DNA of 38,254 nucleotides from an uncultured Bacteroidales bacterium (GCA_900318565.1 ONLD01000013.1:1-38254), one strand, 5' to 3'. Shown: positions 15,106 to 24,772, counted from the first letter of the stretch. The notes: generated by a model from the letters alone, not told the origin. Program-made: numbers and translations.

Positions 15106-16281
15106 ATGAAAAAATTAATCTACGCAGCTGCTGTTCTGCTCCTTGCCTGCTCCTGCAGCCAGAAGCTCTACAACGTAACCAAAGCCTACGACGACAAGCA
15201 TTTCGCAAAGCTCCAGGCCGTCATCGACAACCCCACAACCCCCAAGGGCACCAACTACAGCTTCACCGAAGCCTCCGACATAGGCCTCGTGGGCAAGATG
15301 TTCTATGATACCCCCAACCCCTACCACCGCGTGGACACCGTCAAATACAAGGGTATGACACGCGGCGAGAACCAGCAGGCCCGCTGCTCCGCAGGTCTCG
15401 CCGTCATCTTCAAGACCAACTCCACATCCATCAGCGTCAAGACCGAATGGGGCCAGCTCTACAGCACCGTCGCCACTATGCCCATCGCATACCGCGGCTA
15501 CGACCTCTACATCAAGAACAAGAAAGGCGAGTGGCAGTGGGCCGCATCCGGAGCCACAAAGCCCGAGAAAGGCACAGACAACCTCGTGCTGATAAAGGAT
15601 ATGGCTCCCGGCGACAAGGAGTGCATCCTCTACCTCCCGAACTACTGCGAAATCCGCTCCTGCAAGATAGGCACCACCGTCGGCTCCTACATCCAAAGAC
15701 TCGACGGACAGTTCCGCAATAAAATTGTCTTCCACGGCTCTTCCTACACCCACGGCATCAGCACCAGCCGCCCCGGTATGAGCTACCCTATGCAGTTTAT
15801 GCGCCACACCGGTATGCAGGTGCTCGCCTTCGGTATGAGCGGCAACTGCAAGATGCAGCCCTACTTCGCCGCAGTGCTTGAGGACGTCGAAGCCGACGCT
15901 TACGTGTTCGACGCATTCTCCAATCCCGACTACAAGATGATCAAGGAGCGCCTGCAGCCCTTCATCGACCGCCTCATCGCGGCCCATCCCGGCAAGCCCC
16001 TCATCTTCCAGCAGACCATCTACCGCGAGGCCCGCAACTTCTCCCTGACCTACGACGCCAAGGAGCAGGCAAAGCAGGATATGGCTTCCACCCTCTTCGA
16101 CCAGCTGCTCAAGGATCCCAAGTACGCCGACGTGTACTTCATCCAGACCAACGCCTGCGAGAAAGACAGCCACGAGTACTCGGTGGACGGCGTCCATCCC
16201 GACGACCACGGCTACTACCTCTGGAGCAAGTCCATAGAGAAGCCCATCCTCAGCATCCTTGCCAAGTATGGTATCAAGTAA
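15106..16281 (+). CDS. SGNH/GDSL hydrolase, lipoprotein
   Basis: 391 aa. The signal peptide ends in a lipobox LLAC (Cys15), so it is lipid-anchored in the envelope. Residues about 30-200 form an N-terminal domain like the beta-sandwich that precedes the hydrolase domain in some Bacteroidota SGNH proteins. The catalytic domain shows block I HGSSYTHG (likely nucleophile Ser212 or Ser213), the Gly/Asn block in FGMSGNCKM (Asn247) and the Asp361-x-x-His364 pair in VDGVHPDD. The likely activity is esterase or deacetylase on carbohydrate or lipid esters. It overlaps the next gene by 14 nt. Met codons here are preceded by GGT, CCT, ACT or TTT, although most codons end in C, a clear example of CATG avoidance. 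Confidence 0.88.
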   Translation: MKKLIYAAAVLLLACSCSQKLYNVTKAYDDKHFAKLQAVIDNPTTPKGTNYSFTEASDIGLVGKMFYDTPNPYHRVDTVKYKGMTRGENQQARCSAGLAVIFKTNSTSISVKTEWGQLYSTVATMPIAYRGYDLYIKNKKGEWQWAASGATKPEKGTDNLVLIKDMAPGDKECILYLPNYCEIRSCKIGTTVGSYIQRLDGQFRNKIVFHGSSYTHGISTSRPGMSYPMQFMRHTGMQVLAFGMSGNCKMQPYFAAVLEDVEADAYVFDAFSNPDYKMIKERLQPFIDRLIAAHPGKPLIFQQTIYREARNFSLTYDAKEQAKQDMASTLFDQLLKDPKYADVYFIQTNACEKDSHEYSVDGVHPDDHGYYLWSKSIEKPILSILAKYGIK

Positions 16282-17023
16282 GGCTAAATTATTGATTCTG
16301 ACCGTAATTGCGGGGGCTGCGCTGCTTGCGTGCTCCCGCAATTCTTCGCCCGTCGTAGGCATCACCTGTTCCCGCAGCGGTTCGGGAAGCACTCTGCTCC
16401 CGACCACCTATTCCTCCGCGCTCAGCCGTGCCGGAGCCGTGCCTCTCGTAATTCCCACGGTAGAGGACGAGGCGCAGGCGGCCGCAGTGCTCGAAGCTCT
16501 GGACGGCATTATGTTTTCCGGCGGCGAGGACGTGGACCCCGCCCGCTACGGCGAGACGGTGCTCAACGGGACCGTCGAGATTGACTCGCTGCGCGACCGT
16601 TCGGACTTCCTCCTCGCCCGCGCAGCCATTGCTTCCGGCAAGCCCGTGCTGGCCATTTGCCGCGGCTCGCAGCTGCTGAACGTAGTGCTCGGCGGCACCC
16701 TCTACCAAGACATCCCCACGCAGTGCCCGGACGCGCTGCGCCACAGCGACGGTGCAATGCACAACATAGGACTTGCCGAGGGCAGTGTGCTCGCCCGCAT
16801 CTACGGTCCAGACTCACTGAGTGTCAATTCGATGCACCACCAGGCAGTGAAAGACCCGGCGCCCGGAATAACCGTCACCGGCCGCGCCGCCGACGGCACA
16901 GTAGAAGCCTGGGAGACGCCGAATATCTGGGCGGTACAGTTCCATCCCGAAAAGATGCTCCGCGCCGGCGACGAGCGCTGGATTCCCCTCTTCGAAGCCT
17001 TCGTGGACCGCTGCCGCCGATAA
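16268..17023 (+). CDS. Exported class I glutamine-amidotransferase-like hydrolase (PuuD/peptidase C26 type), lipoprotein
   Basis: 251 aa from the ATG at 16268, inside the 3' end of the SGNH gene. The N-terminus is a lipoprotein signal, with lipobox LLAC (Cys22). The rest is a class I glutamine-amidotransferase fold of the gamma-glutamyl hydrolase/PuuD type: nucleophile Cys131 in AICRGSQLLN and His226 and Glu228 in VQFHPEK. Relatives hydrolyse gamma-glutamyl bonds. Cytosolic PuuD acts in putrescine breakdown, but an exported form must have an envelope substrate, for example a gamma-glutamyl peptide or peptidoglycan fragment; this is inference. Its coupling to an exported SGNH hydrolase suggests a joint role. 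It ends 14 bp before the convergent EamA gene. Confidence 0.88.
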   Translation: MVSSKAKLLILTVIAGAALLACSRNSSPVVGITCSRSGSGSTLLPTTYSSALSRAGAVPLVIPTVEDEAQAAAVLEALDGIMFSGGEDVDPARYGETVLNGTVEIDSLRDRSDFLLARAAIASGKPVLAICRGSQLLNVVLGGTLYQDIPTQCPDALRHSDGAMHNIGLAEGSVLARIYGPDSLSVNSMHHQAVKDPAPGITVTGRAADGTVEAWETPNIWAVQFHPEKMLRAGDERWIPLFEAFVDRCRR

Positions 17024-17037
17024 ACGGCAGTAAGCAA

Positions 17038-17880
17038 TTATGAGCCGAAGACGATAAGAATGACGCCGGCGGCCATAAGCAGCATATTCAGCGTCTTGCC
17101 GCGGAGACCTCCCTCCTTGAAGATGATGGCGCCGAGGATAAAGCTCACCAGCACCGAAGCGCGCCGTATCACGGAAATGATGCTCAACAGCGCATCCGGC
17201 TGCTTGAGCGCGTAAAAATACATCGCATCGGAAGCCGTGATCATCACGGCGAGAAGCAGCAGCATCCAGTCCCAGCGCATCGTAAAGCGCGTCCCGGAAA
17301 CCAGCCGCTGCGCGAGCACGCAAAGCACCAGCAGCACGGTGATATAAAGGTTGGTCCAGCTCTGCACGAAAAGCGGCTCCATCCCCGCCATAATATGCTT
17401 GTCGTACAGCGCGCTCGCGACCCCGGTCAGCACCGACAGTCCCATCCACAGGAAGCCCGCGCGCCGCGACTGCTGCGGCCCGTCGTCCCTGCTGGTATGC
17501 CGCACCAGGAACAGCGCCGCAATCACCAGCACCACGCCGGCCCACTGCATCCAGTCCAGCCGCTCGCCGAAAAGAATAATCGAAAACAGCACCACGAACA
17601 CAGGGCGCGACCCCTTGATGGTGCTTGCCGTGGTCAGCGGCAGCCGTTGCAGACCGGCAAGCCCCGACACCCAGGAAGCCGTCACCAGCACGGCTTTCAG
17701 TACCAGCTGGAGGTGGTCATTCAAAGGGCCGAGCCGCAGGAACGGCGAAAGGAACACAGTAGTCAAAGCAGTAGCCCCGAGGAGAACGGCAAGTACGCCG
17801 TTCTTCCTCAGAGCTTGCTTCTTGGCTACGTCATAAATCCCCAGCAACAGCGCTGAAAGGACAGCCAGGAGTATCCACAT
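17038..17880 (-). CDS. EamA/DMT-family transporter
   Basis: 280 aa, with about ten hydrophobic segments in two homologous halves, the DMT superfamily layout. The first half contains LLGIYDVAKKQALRKNG and a TIKGSRPVFVVLFSIILFGERLDWMQWAGVVLVIAALFLV stretch, the usual end of an EamA repeat; the second half repeats the pattern with VSFILGAIIFKEGGLRGK. It is an inner-membrane metabolite exporter or importer of unknown substrate. It begins 3 bp after the alpha-2-macroglobulin stop, so the two genes are one transcription unit. Confidence 0.87.
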   Translation of the reverse strand: MWILLAVLSALLLGIYDVAKKQALRKNGVLAVLLGATALTTVFLSPFLRLGPLNDHLQLVLKAVLVTASWVSGLAGLQRLPLTTASTIKGSRPVFVVLFSIILFGERLDWMQWAGVVLVIAALFLVRHTSRDDGPQQSRRAGFLWMGLSVLTGVASALYDKHIMAGMEPLFVQSWTNLYITVLLVLCVLAQRLVSGTRFTMRWDWMLLLLAVMITASDAMYFYALKQPDALLSIISVIRRASVLVSFILGAIIFKEGGLRGKTLNMLLMAAGVILIVFGS

Positions 17881-17883
17881 AGA

Positions 17884-20800
17884 CTATTTTACTTCAACCC
17901 AGCGGCCGGGCACGAGGGCCGACACACCGGCATCGTACATCGCCGCGCAACTGACAGCCGGCAGATAGAAGCGTCCGGGGTAGGTGGCGATGAGCTTGGT
18001 CTGCACGGTCACGCTGCCGCCTGCGGGCAGGTCGAAGAAGCTGTACACCCTGTCGTCACGGATGTCCTGATAGCTCACGCCGCTGGGATAGGAAGCGCTT
18101 GCGGAGTAGAGACGATCGTTCTGAATCTCCCAGCCGGAAGGGAACTTATGGTTCAGGGCCAGGTCTGACACACGGCCGGAGCCGGTGTTGGTCACGGTCA
18201 CGACGGCATAGATGGTCCTGCCTCTGGAGAGGGTATCGACGCTGACGGGTTTGCGGTCCTGGTCGATATAACTCACGCTCATCTTGATGCGGCTGCTGAT
18301 GGCCTTCTCAGTCGCTGCAGGAGGCACGCCCACCACGGAAGCGACGGCGTAGAGGTTGCCCTGGGATGCATTCTCAATCTTGATGCTCAGCGACTTGTCG
18401 CCGTCCTTAACGGGCAGCACGATGCGCTCGAAGCACTTCTCGCCGCTGACCTTCCAGGTCTTGCCGCCGCAGCTGCAATTGGCCTTGATACCGCCTGCAT
18501 TCGCACGGGCGTAGTCGCACACGGCGTAGAGGCTCCAGGCTGTGGACTGGGTGCTCATATAGACTTCCTTGTCGCTGAGGCGCGAAGCCACGGCCTCGGC
18601 CAGCTTGAAGGCATCCTCCTTGCGGTCCAGCAGAAGCATAGTCTTCAGGGCGACGGCGCGGTTGCGGTCCGCGCTGCCGTAGGCCTCATAAACATTGTCC
18701 TCGTACTTCAGAGGAGCCGCAATCTCGCGGGCCACAGCCTTCTTGCCGTCCACCGCGTAGGCAGCAGTAAGCAGCCAGGACGCGCCTGCGGGCAGTTTCT
18801 TGCCTTTTTCGCGCAGAAGGTTCATAGCACTGCGCTGGGGCCTGCCGGCGGAGGCGAGAGCGAAGACGCCGTAGGCACGGGCCGTCATCTCCTCCTTGGT
18901 GTTGGACACTTCCCTGCCAATCCAGGCAATCAGTTCCTTCTTGAGGTCGGCGGGCACGGCGTAGCCGGCATCCTCGGCCTCCTTGAGGAAGTGCAGTGCG
19001 TAGGCGCTGCCGAAGAGCGAAGAATAGTTGGAGCCCGGCCAGTAGCTCAGGGAACCGTCGCTGCGACGGTAGTTCTGGAGCCTGCGGATGGCGGCCTCGA
19101 CGTTGAAGCGGCTGCGCTCGCGTATGCTCTCGTCGCAGGTCATCACCTTGTCGAGGTAAAGCTGCGGGAAGGCGGCGGAGACGGTCTGCTCCAGGCAGCC
19201 GTAAGGATAAGTCAGCAGATAGCGCAGGCGCGATTCGAGGTCGATTGAAGGAATGGTCGAGAGCTCGAGGGTGGCGGAATTGGTGCCGGGTGTGCCGAAC
19301 AGGGCTGCTGAGAGGTCCTTGGTCGCTCCGCCGGCGAGCAGCAGCGAATTGCCGCGGGTCACCTCCGGATTCGGATTAAGGACATCTATCTCAATGGCAC
19401 TGACCGACTTGTCACTTCCGGACTGGGCCGTAGCGCTGATATGGGCTATGCCCGTGCGGTCCTTGACTTTGATTTCGAAATACTCGATGCTCTGGCCGGC
19501 CTTGTCGGAACGGACGGTGCGGCTGTCGGAGCCGACCACGTCCACGAGCTCGTCGGCCTTGAGGCTGAGCTTCACGTCACCCACGCCGTCCTTGAGAGCG
19601 ATGAGGGTCACGGGGACCTTGATGGTCTCGCCGATGTTCAGCGTCCTCGGAAGAGTGGCCTGCACCATCACGGGCTTGGACACGGTCACGTCGGCGCTGC
19701 TGCTGCCCTGGGCCTTGCCGTCGGTGGCAATCACCATAGCGCGCAGCGAGCCAATGTACTGAGGTACCTCGAAACTGTGGGAGCCGGTCTTGCCGGCCTT
19801 GAGCGTGAAGGGACCGAAGTAGGCCACCACCGGCTTGAAGCGCTGGGCGTTCTGAGGCTTTATGTTGACCACGGCTTCTTCGTCACCGCCGATTGCAAAC
19901 AGCTGCTCGATCTTGCCGCCGTAGGCTCCGATGACATCGTCGTAGAGGTCCCAGGTGCGTACGCGCAGGGCCTCCTTGGCGTAGAAAGCCTTCCAGGCGT
20001 CGGGAGTCTTGAAGGAAGTGAGGCCCAGCAGACCCTCGTCAACGAGAGCCACCACATAGCTCATAGCCTTGCCCTTCTTCTCCTTCACCTTGAACTTGAG
20101 GGTGGTCTCGGGCTTGACCTCGGCAGGTATCTCCAGAGTCGGCTCCAGGTGAGACGCCTCGTCGGCCACGTTGATATTGTGCACTCCGTAAAGACGTATG
20201 GGAGCGTCGTTAAGGGTATTCTTGTGCGGCTGCACCAAGGTCACGAAGGCATATACGTTGGGAAGCATATCGGCTGTCACGGGCACCTGGATTTCGGTGC
20301 TCTCGCCCTTGCAGTCGATCCATTCGGTGCGCAGTATCCTGCCGCCCTTCTCCAGGGACAGGAGGGCCTTGTTGCCGGGGGCTGAAGGAATCACGAGCTT
20401 GGCGGTCTCGCCCACGTTGTAGCCGTCTTTGTTGGAGGTGATGGCAAGGCGCGCGGCGGCATCGGAATGGCCGGCGGAGCCGCTGCCGTAGTTCTCATAC
20501 ACCTCGCAGGTCATCGAAGCGGAATGGCCGCCGGTGGCATCGCTCACGCGGATGAAGTACAGGCCGTCGGGCGCATTCTTCCAGTCGTAGCTGAAGCTGC
20601 CCTTGCCGGAAGCGGTGGAGATGTGCTTGTCGAAGAAGACCTCCTTGCTCTTGCCGGACATATAGCTAGCCATCTGGGCGGCGGAATTCCACCACCAGCC
20701 CCAGTCCACGTGGCAGATTTCCACGTGCAGGTCGGACACCGAGACGGGGCTGCCGTCCGGGCCCACGGTCACGACGTCGAACTTGTGGGCGGTGCCGGAC

Positions 20801-22452
20801 TTGATGTATTCCTCACCCCATTCGGTGGTGTTCTTGTCGGTCTTGATGCCTACGTAAGTGTCGAACGGGGACATCTTGAAGCTGAACCAGGAGGAGCTGA
20901 ACTCGCCCGAAGGCTCGAAGGCGCGCATAGTGAAAGCTATGTCCAGCATACCGGGCACGCCCTCGCCGCGCAGATCCATATTGGTGTTCAGCTGCACCTG
21001 TCCGTTGTCGTCGGTGCGCATATCGCTGTAGTAGCGGGACTGCGACTCGAAACCGCGCGACTCGTCCTTGAAGTCATAGCCTTCATAGCCCTTGAAAGCG
21101 GTGCGGGCGTTGGTAAGTTCCACGTCGCCGTTGACCTTGAGGTCGGCTCCGGGAGCGCCGTAGAGCCACTTGACGGACACCGTGCCGACGCAGCTGCTCT
21201 TGGGCACGAGCCACTTCTGGTCGAAGCGCAGGTCAATGTCCAGCTTGTTGGGCTTGACGGTCTCTATCTTTACCGACTTGTTGAAAGTCTGCGCACCCAC
21301 TTTCACGTTGACCATCCAGGAGCCCGTGGGGGCGTCGGCGTCGGTGGTGAAGGGGAAATGGTAGATATGGCTGCCGTCGTTCTTGACGGAGACGGTGCGG
21401 GTCACCTGGCCGTCGGGGTTGCGGAGCTCGGCCACTACCGGGTGGCCTATCGGAAGCTCGCCGTCTTCGGCCATCGTGATGGCGCTGATATGGAGGGTGT
21501 CACCGGGCCGCCAGACGCCCCTCTCGCCGAAGATATAGGCCTTGAGGCCGCCGCGGGCGGAGCTGCCGGAGACGTCGAAGTTGCTGGTGGAAAGGGATTT
21601 CTCGTACTTCAGGGCAAGGTATGCGGAGCCCTTGTCGGAGGAGACGAGCACATAGCGTCCGGTCTCGTCGGCCGGGAAGCTGACGCGGCCGTCCTTGTCG
21701 GTCACGCCCTTGCCGATTTCCTGGAGCACGTCGTCGTAGAGCTTGACCTTGGCGCCCTTGAGCGGAGCACCGGAGAGTATGTCGCAGGCGAAGACTTCCC
21801 AGCGGTTGTCGCCGCCCTTCGCGATAAGCGCCACGTCGCTGGCAAGCAGGAACGTGTTGCGCTCGTCGTAGGTCTCGTAGTCACCGAAATAAGAGTCGCT
21901 GTCCCAGAAATCCTCTTCCTCGAGAGGATCCAGGCCGCGGATTTCCACGTGGTAGATGGCTCCGGGCTCGGGCTTGATGAGTTCGTCCAGGCTCAGGGCG
22001 TAGTTGCGTACGGTGCGGATATGCGGGGCGTCGGAGCTGCCGAGCACAACCGTAGTATCAGCCACCACGCGCGCCACCCTCGAGAGGTTGTAGCGTGCCT
22101 CGTAGGAGTCGAACTGCAGGAACTGCAGGATGTTGCTCGTGAAGACCTTGCGCACGCGGAAGCGGGCCTTGGCATAGCCGTAGGAGCTGAAGAGCAGGTC
22201 CATCTTGCCGCTGGACGGCAGGATGGAGCCCTTGCTGACCAGACGCATCTGGGGAGATTCAGGGAGAGGAGACTCGGACACCTCGTCGTTCTCGTATACC
22301 TCATATACAGACTCGGAAGAGGCTGATGCTGAGGCGGAAGCGGAGGTCCCGTCCTGCTGTCCGTCCTTCACGGGAGCAGGGTTGGAATTGTTGCAGCCCG
22401 CAAAGACTAAAGCGGTGGCCAGCGCACTGGCGAATAGTTTGGATAGTTTCAT
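17884..22452 (-). CDS. Bacterial alpha-2-macroglobulin lipoprotein
   Basis: 1522 aa. The signal peptide ends in LVFAGC (lipobox, Cys20), giving an envelope lipoprotein, followed by a Ser/Ala/Glu-rich linker. MG-type beta-domains fill the N-terminal two thirds. The thioester motif YGCLEQ is intact (Cys1086, Gln1089) within the thioester domain, so it should trap proteases covalently. Bacterial members protect the periplasm when the wall or outer membrane is breached and are commonly encoded with PBP1C. Here pbpC is the divergent neighbour, 23 bp away start to start. The gene is followed at 3 bp by an EamA transporter. It looks intact, with no frameshift. Confidence 0.95.
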   Translation of the reverse strand: MKLSKLFASALATALVFAGCNNSNPAPVKDGQQDGTSASASASASSESVYEVYENDEVSESPLPESPQMRLVSKGSILPSSGKMDLLFSSYGYAKARFRVRKVFTSNILQFLQFDSYEARYNLSRVARVVADTTVVLGSSDAPHIRTVRNYALSLDELIKPEPGAIYHVEIRGLDPLEEEDFWDSDSYFGDYETYDERNTFLLASDVALIAKGGDNRWEVFACDILSGAPLKGAKVKLYDDVLQEIGKGVTDKDGRVSFPADETGRYVLVSSDKGSAYLALKYEKSLSTSNFDVSGSSARGGLKAYIFGERGVWRPGDTLHISAITMAEDGELPIGHPVVAELRNPDGQVTRTVSVKNDGSHIYHFPFTTDADAPTGSWMVNVKVGAQTFNKSVKIETVKPNKLDIDLRFDQKWLVPKSSCVGTVSVKWLYGAPGADLKVNGDVELTNARTAFKGYEGYDFKDESRGFESQSRYYSDMRTDDNGQVQLNTNMDLRGEGVPGMLDIAFTMRAFEPSGEFSSSWFSFKMSPFDTYVGIKTDKNTTEWGEEYIKSGTAHKFDVVTVGPDGSPVSVSDLHVEICHVDWGWWWNSAAQMASYMSGKSKEVFFDKHISTASGKGSFSYDWKNAPDGLYFIRVSDATGGHSASMTCEVYENYGSGSAGHSDAAARLAITSNKDGYNVGETAKLVIPSAPGNKALLSLEKGGRILRTEWIDCKGESTEIQVPVTADMLPNVYAFVTLVQPHKNTLNDAPIRLYGVHNINVADEASHLEPTLEIPAEVKPETTLKFKVKEKKGKAMSYVVALVDEGLLGLTSFKTPDAWKAFYAKEALRVRTWDLYDDVIGAYGGKIEQLFAIGGDEEAVVNIKPQNAQRFKPVVAYFGPFTLKAGKTGSHSFEVPQYIGSLRAMVIATDGKAQGSSSADVTVSKPVMVQATLPRTLNIGETIKVPVTLIALKDGVGDVKLSLKADELVDVVGSDSRTVRSDKAGQSIEYFEIKVKDRTGIAHISATAQSGSDKSVSAIEIDVLNPNPEVTRGNSLLLAGGATKDLSAALFGTPGTNSATLELSTIPSIDLESRLRYLLTYPYGCLEQTVSAAFPQLYLDKVMTCDESIRERSRFNVEAAIRRLQNYRRSDGSLSYWPGSNYSSLFGSAYALHFLKEAEDAGYAVPADLKKELIAWIGREVSNTKEEMTARAYGVFALASAGRPQRSAMNLLREKGKKLPAGASWLLTAAYAVDGKKAVAREIAAPLKYEDNVYEAYGSADRNRAVALKTMLLLDRKEDAFKLAEAVASRLSDKEVYMSTQSTAWSLYAVCDYARANAGGIKANCSCGGKTWKVSGEKCFERIVLPVKDGDKSLSIKIENASQGNLYAVASVVGVPPAATEKAISSRIKMSVSYIDQDRKPVSVDTLSRGRTIYAVVTVTNTGSGRVSDLALNHKFPSGWEIQNDRLYSASASYPSGVSYQDIRDDRVYSFFDLPAGGSVTVQTKLIATYPGRFYLPAVSCAAMYDAGVSALVPGRWVEVK

Positions 22453-22470
22453 ATATTTTGGTTATTTTTG
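22438..22470 (+). promoter_or_regulatory. Promoter of pbpC, nearly leaderless
   Basis: TTTG (22438-22441), a 21-bp spacer and TATTTTTG (22463-22470) fully match the consensus. The -7 box ends 5 nt before the ATG at 22476, predicting a leader of about 2 nt. The -33 box lies inside the first codons of the divergent macroglobulin gene. Confidence 0.78.
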
Positions 22471-22475
22471 TGCTG

Positions 22476-24737
22476 ATGTCCAAATGTAAGAAAATTATTT
22501 TGATTTTGAGCCCTTTTGTGCTCTTATATATATTCTGCCTTCCCTGGAAGCTGTTCCGCTCGCCCGTATGCGCCACGCTCACCACGGCGGACGGCACCCT
22601 CCTGGGAGCGCGCATAGCCGCCGACGGGCAGTGGCGCTTCCCCCCGGCAGAAGAAGTGCCCGAGAAGTTCGCCAAGTGCATAGTCTGCTACGAAGACAAG
22701 CGCTTCTGGTGGCATCCTGGCATCGATTTCCTCTCAGTCGGCAGGGCCGTGCGGCAGAATTCCTCGCGCGGGCGGGTGGTCAGCGGCGCCAGCACCCTGA
22801 CGATGCAGGTAATCCGCCTGAGCCGCCCGGACGCACCGCGCAATCTCCCGGAAAAGATGCTTGAGGCGGTGCTCGCCACGCGCCTTGAAATCCGGCACTC
22901 GAAGAAAAAAATCCTTCTCCTGTATGCGTCCAACGCGCCTTTCGGCGGCAATGTCGTCGGGCTTGAGGCCGCCGCCTGGCGCTATTTCGGCCGCCCCGCA
23001 GACAACCTATCCTGGGCGGAGAGCGCTATGCTGGCCGTACTGCCCAACTCCCCCGCCCTCATCCACCCGGGCCGCGGCAGGGACCAGCTGCTGCAGAAGC
23101 GCAACTTCCTGCTGGACAAGCTGCAGGCCGAGGGCACGATAGACGCCCTGGAGTGCGAACTCGCCAAAGACGAGCCGCTGCCAGACAAGCCTCTGCCGAT
23201 GCCGGACAAGGCCTACCACCTGCTGGAGCGCCTGCGTGCGGAGGGCGGCGACAAGGCCTACACGTGCAGCATCGACGCCCCTCTGCAGGACAGGGTCTGC
23301 GCCATCGCACGTAACCATTTCGAACTCAACCACCAGAACGCCGTCGATAACCTCGCCGTGCTGGTGCGGAGCGTGCGCACGGGCGAGGTGCTGGCCTACT
23401 ACGGCAACACCCACGGCCTGGCAAAAGGCCTGCGCGGCGCCGAGGTGGATATGATTCCGGCGCGGCGCTCCAGCGGCAGCACACTCAAGCCGCTGCTGTA
23501 TGCCGCCCTGCTGCAGAGCGGGCAGATTTTCCCCTCCCAGCTCATCAAAGACACGCCCTACAACCACGATAACTTCTCGCCGCACAACTACCTGCGCACC
23601 TTCGACGGAGCCGTCCACGCGGACGAAGTGATACAACGTTCCCTCAACGTCCCCTCGGTGCGTATGCTGGAGCAGTACGGAGCCCCGCGCTTCCTGGAGC
23701 TGCTGCAGCAGATGGGTTTCAGCACCATCGACAAGGATGCCGGCCACTACGGACTGTCGCTGATTCTCGGCGGCGCGGAAATCACGCTCCAGGACCTTGT
23801 GGACGCCTACCGGGAGATGGCGGGCTCGCTCTGCGAAGACGCCGTCTCGCTTAAAGGCACGCCGCTCGGGCGCGGAGCCGTGTGGCTGACTTTCGACGCC
23901 CTTTCGAAGGCCGGCCGTCCCGAGGAGGAGGCTTCGTGGATGGACTTCAGTTCCTCGGCGCGCATCGCGTGGAAGACAGGCACGAGCTGGGGCAACCGGG
24001 ACGCGTGGAGCGTGGGAGTGAGCGCCGACTACGTGGTCGGAGTGTGGGTTGGCAACAGCGACGGCGAAGGCCGCTCGCAGATGACGGGCGTGAGTTACGC
24101 CGCCCCCGTGATGTTCGAAGTCTTCTCCGCACTGCCGCCTTCGCGCTGGTTCGCCAAGCCCCTTGACGACCTGGTGCCCGCCACTGTGTGCCGACGCAGC
24201 GGACTGCCCGCATCAAGGGTGTGCCCTGAACGGGATACGGTGTGGGTGCCGGATATAGAGCAAAGGCCCGACGAATGCCGTTTCCATAAAGTGGTGCACC
24301 TCGACGCCGACCAGCAGTATCTGGTCAACAGCAGCTGCTACCCCGTGGAGAAGATGGTCGAGAAAGTATGGTTCGTGCTGCCACCGGCAATGGAGTGGTA
24401 CTATATGAAGAACCACCTGGATTACAGGCCGTTGCCGCCTAAGCACCCCGGCTTTGACGCCGCCTCGGACAGCGGCCGTCCCATAGAGATTCTCTACCCG
24501 CACCAGGGCATCACCGTGGTGACCACCGTGGGGCTCGACGGCAAGGAGCAGGGCTTCGTGGCCCGGGCGGCGCACAGGGATCCCAAGGCCGTGCTATACT
24601 GGCACCTGGACGACCGCTACCTCGGCCAGACTGTCGGGGAGCACGATTTGATGATGCACCCGGAGCCCGGCAAGCACGTCCTGGTGGTCCTGGACGAAGG
24701 CGGCGCCTCCCGCAGCGTCTCCTTCATATCCCGCTAG
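22476..24737 (+). CDS. pbpC: Penicillin-binding protein 1C
   Basis: 753 aa from the ATG at 22476, chosen because the next upstream in-frame starts lie within the divergent gene and the -7 box is immediately upstream. One N-terminal membrane segment (about residues 7-22) is followed by a GT51 glycosyltransferase domain with catalytic Glu73 (YEDKRFWWHPGID) and GASTLTMQ at 104-111. The transpeptidase domain has Ser335-x-x-Lys338 (SGSTLKP), SLN at 389-391 and KTGTS at 500-504. The C-terminal domain (about 660-753) is the PBP1C-type region (PIEILYPHQG). It polymerises peptidoglycan in the periplasm. It is paired divergently with an alpha-2-macroglobulin, a known association. The stop is TAG. Confidence 0.95.
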   Translation: MSKCKKIILILSPFVLLYIFCLPWKLFRSPVCATLTTADGTLLGARIAADGQWRFPPAEEVPEKFAKCIVCYEDKRFWWHPGIDFLSVGRAVRQNSSRGRVVSGASTLTMQVIRLSRPDAPRNLPEKMLEAVLATRLEIRHSKKKILLLYASNAPFGGNVVGLEAAAWRYFGRPADNLSWAESAMLAVLPNSPALIHPGRGRDQLLQKRNFLLDKLQAEGTIDALECELAKDEPLPDKPLPMPDKAYHLLERLRAEGGDKAYTCSIDAPLQDRVCAIARNHFELNHQNAVDNLAVLVRSVRTGEVLAYYGNTHGLAKGLRGAEVDMIPARRSSGSTLKPLLYAALLQSGQIFPSQLIKDTPYNHDNFSPHNYLRTFDGAVHADEVIQRSLNVPSVRMLEQYGAPRFLELLQQMGFSTIDKDAGHYGLSLILGGAEITLQDLVDAYREMAGSLCEDAVSLKGTPLGRGAVWLTFDALSKAGRPEEEASWMDFSSSARIAWKTGTSWGNRDAWSVGVSADYVVGVWVGNSDGEGRSQMTGVSYAAPVMFEVFSALPPSRWFAKPLDDLVPATVCRRSGLPASRVCPERDTVWVPDIEQRPDECRFHKVVHLDADQQYLVNSSCYPVEKMVEKVWFVLPPAMEWYYMKNHLDYRPLPPKHPGFDAASDSGRPIEILYPHQGITVVTTVGLDGKEQGFVARAAHRDPKAVLYWHLDDRYLGQTVGEHDLMMHPEPGKHVLVVLDEGGASRSVSFISR
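22481..22488 (-). promoter_or_regulatory. -7 element of the alpha-2-macroglobulin gene
   Basis: On the minus strand this reads TACATTTG, a perfect TAnnTTTG, about 28 nt before the ATG. It lies inside the first codons of pbpC, so each divergent gene carries part of the other's promoter. No clear -33 box is seen. Confidence 0.55.
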
Positions 24738-24764
24738 GGCTCGCCCGATACGGAAAATTATCGC

Positions 24765-24772
24765 TATATTTG
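24765..24772 (+). promoter_or_regulatory. -7 element of the deaminase gene
   Basis: TATATTTG is a perfect consensus match, with a predicted leader of about 20 nt before the ATG at 24796. A matching TTTG at the right distance is not evident. Confidence 0.6.

Noticed and set aside
14642-15208. Similar repeat-containing open frames on both strands over array 2
   Set aside because: Same artefact of the 51-bp period; one candidate also runs into the start of the SGNH hydrolase gene.
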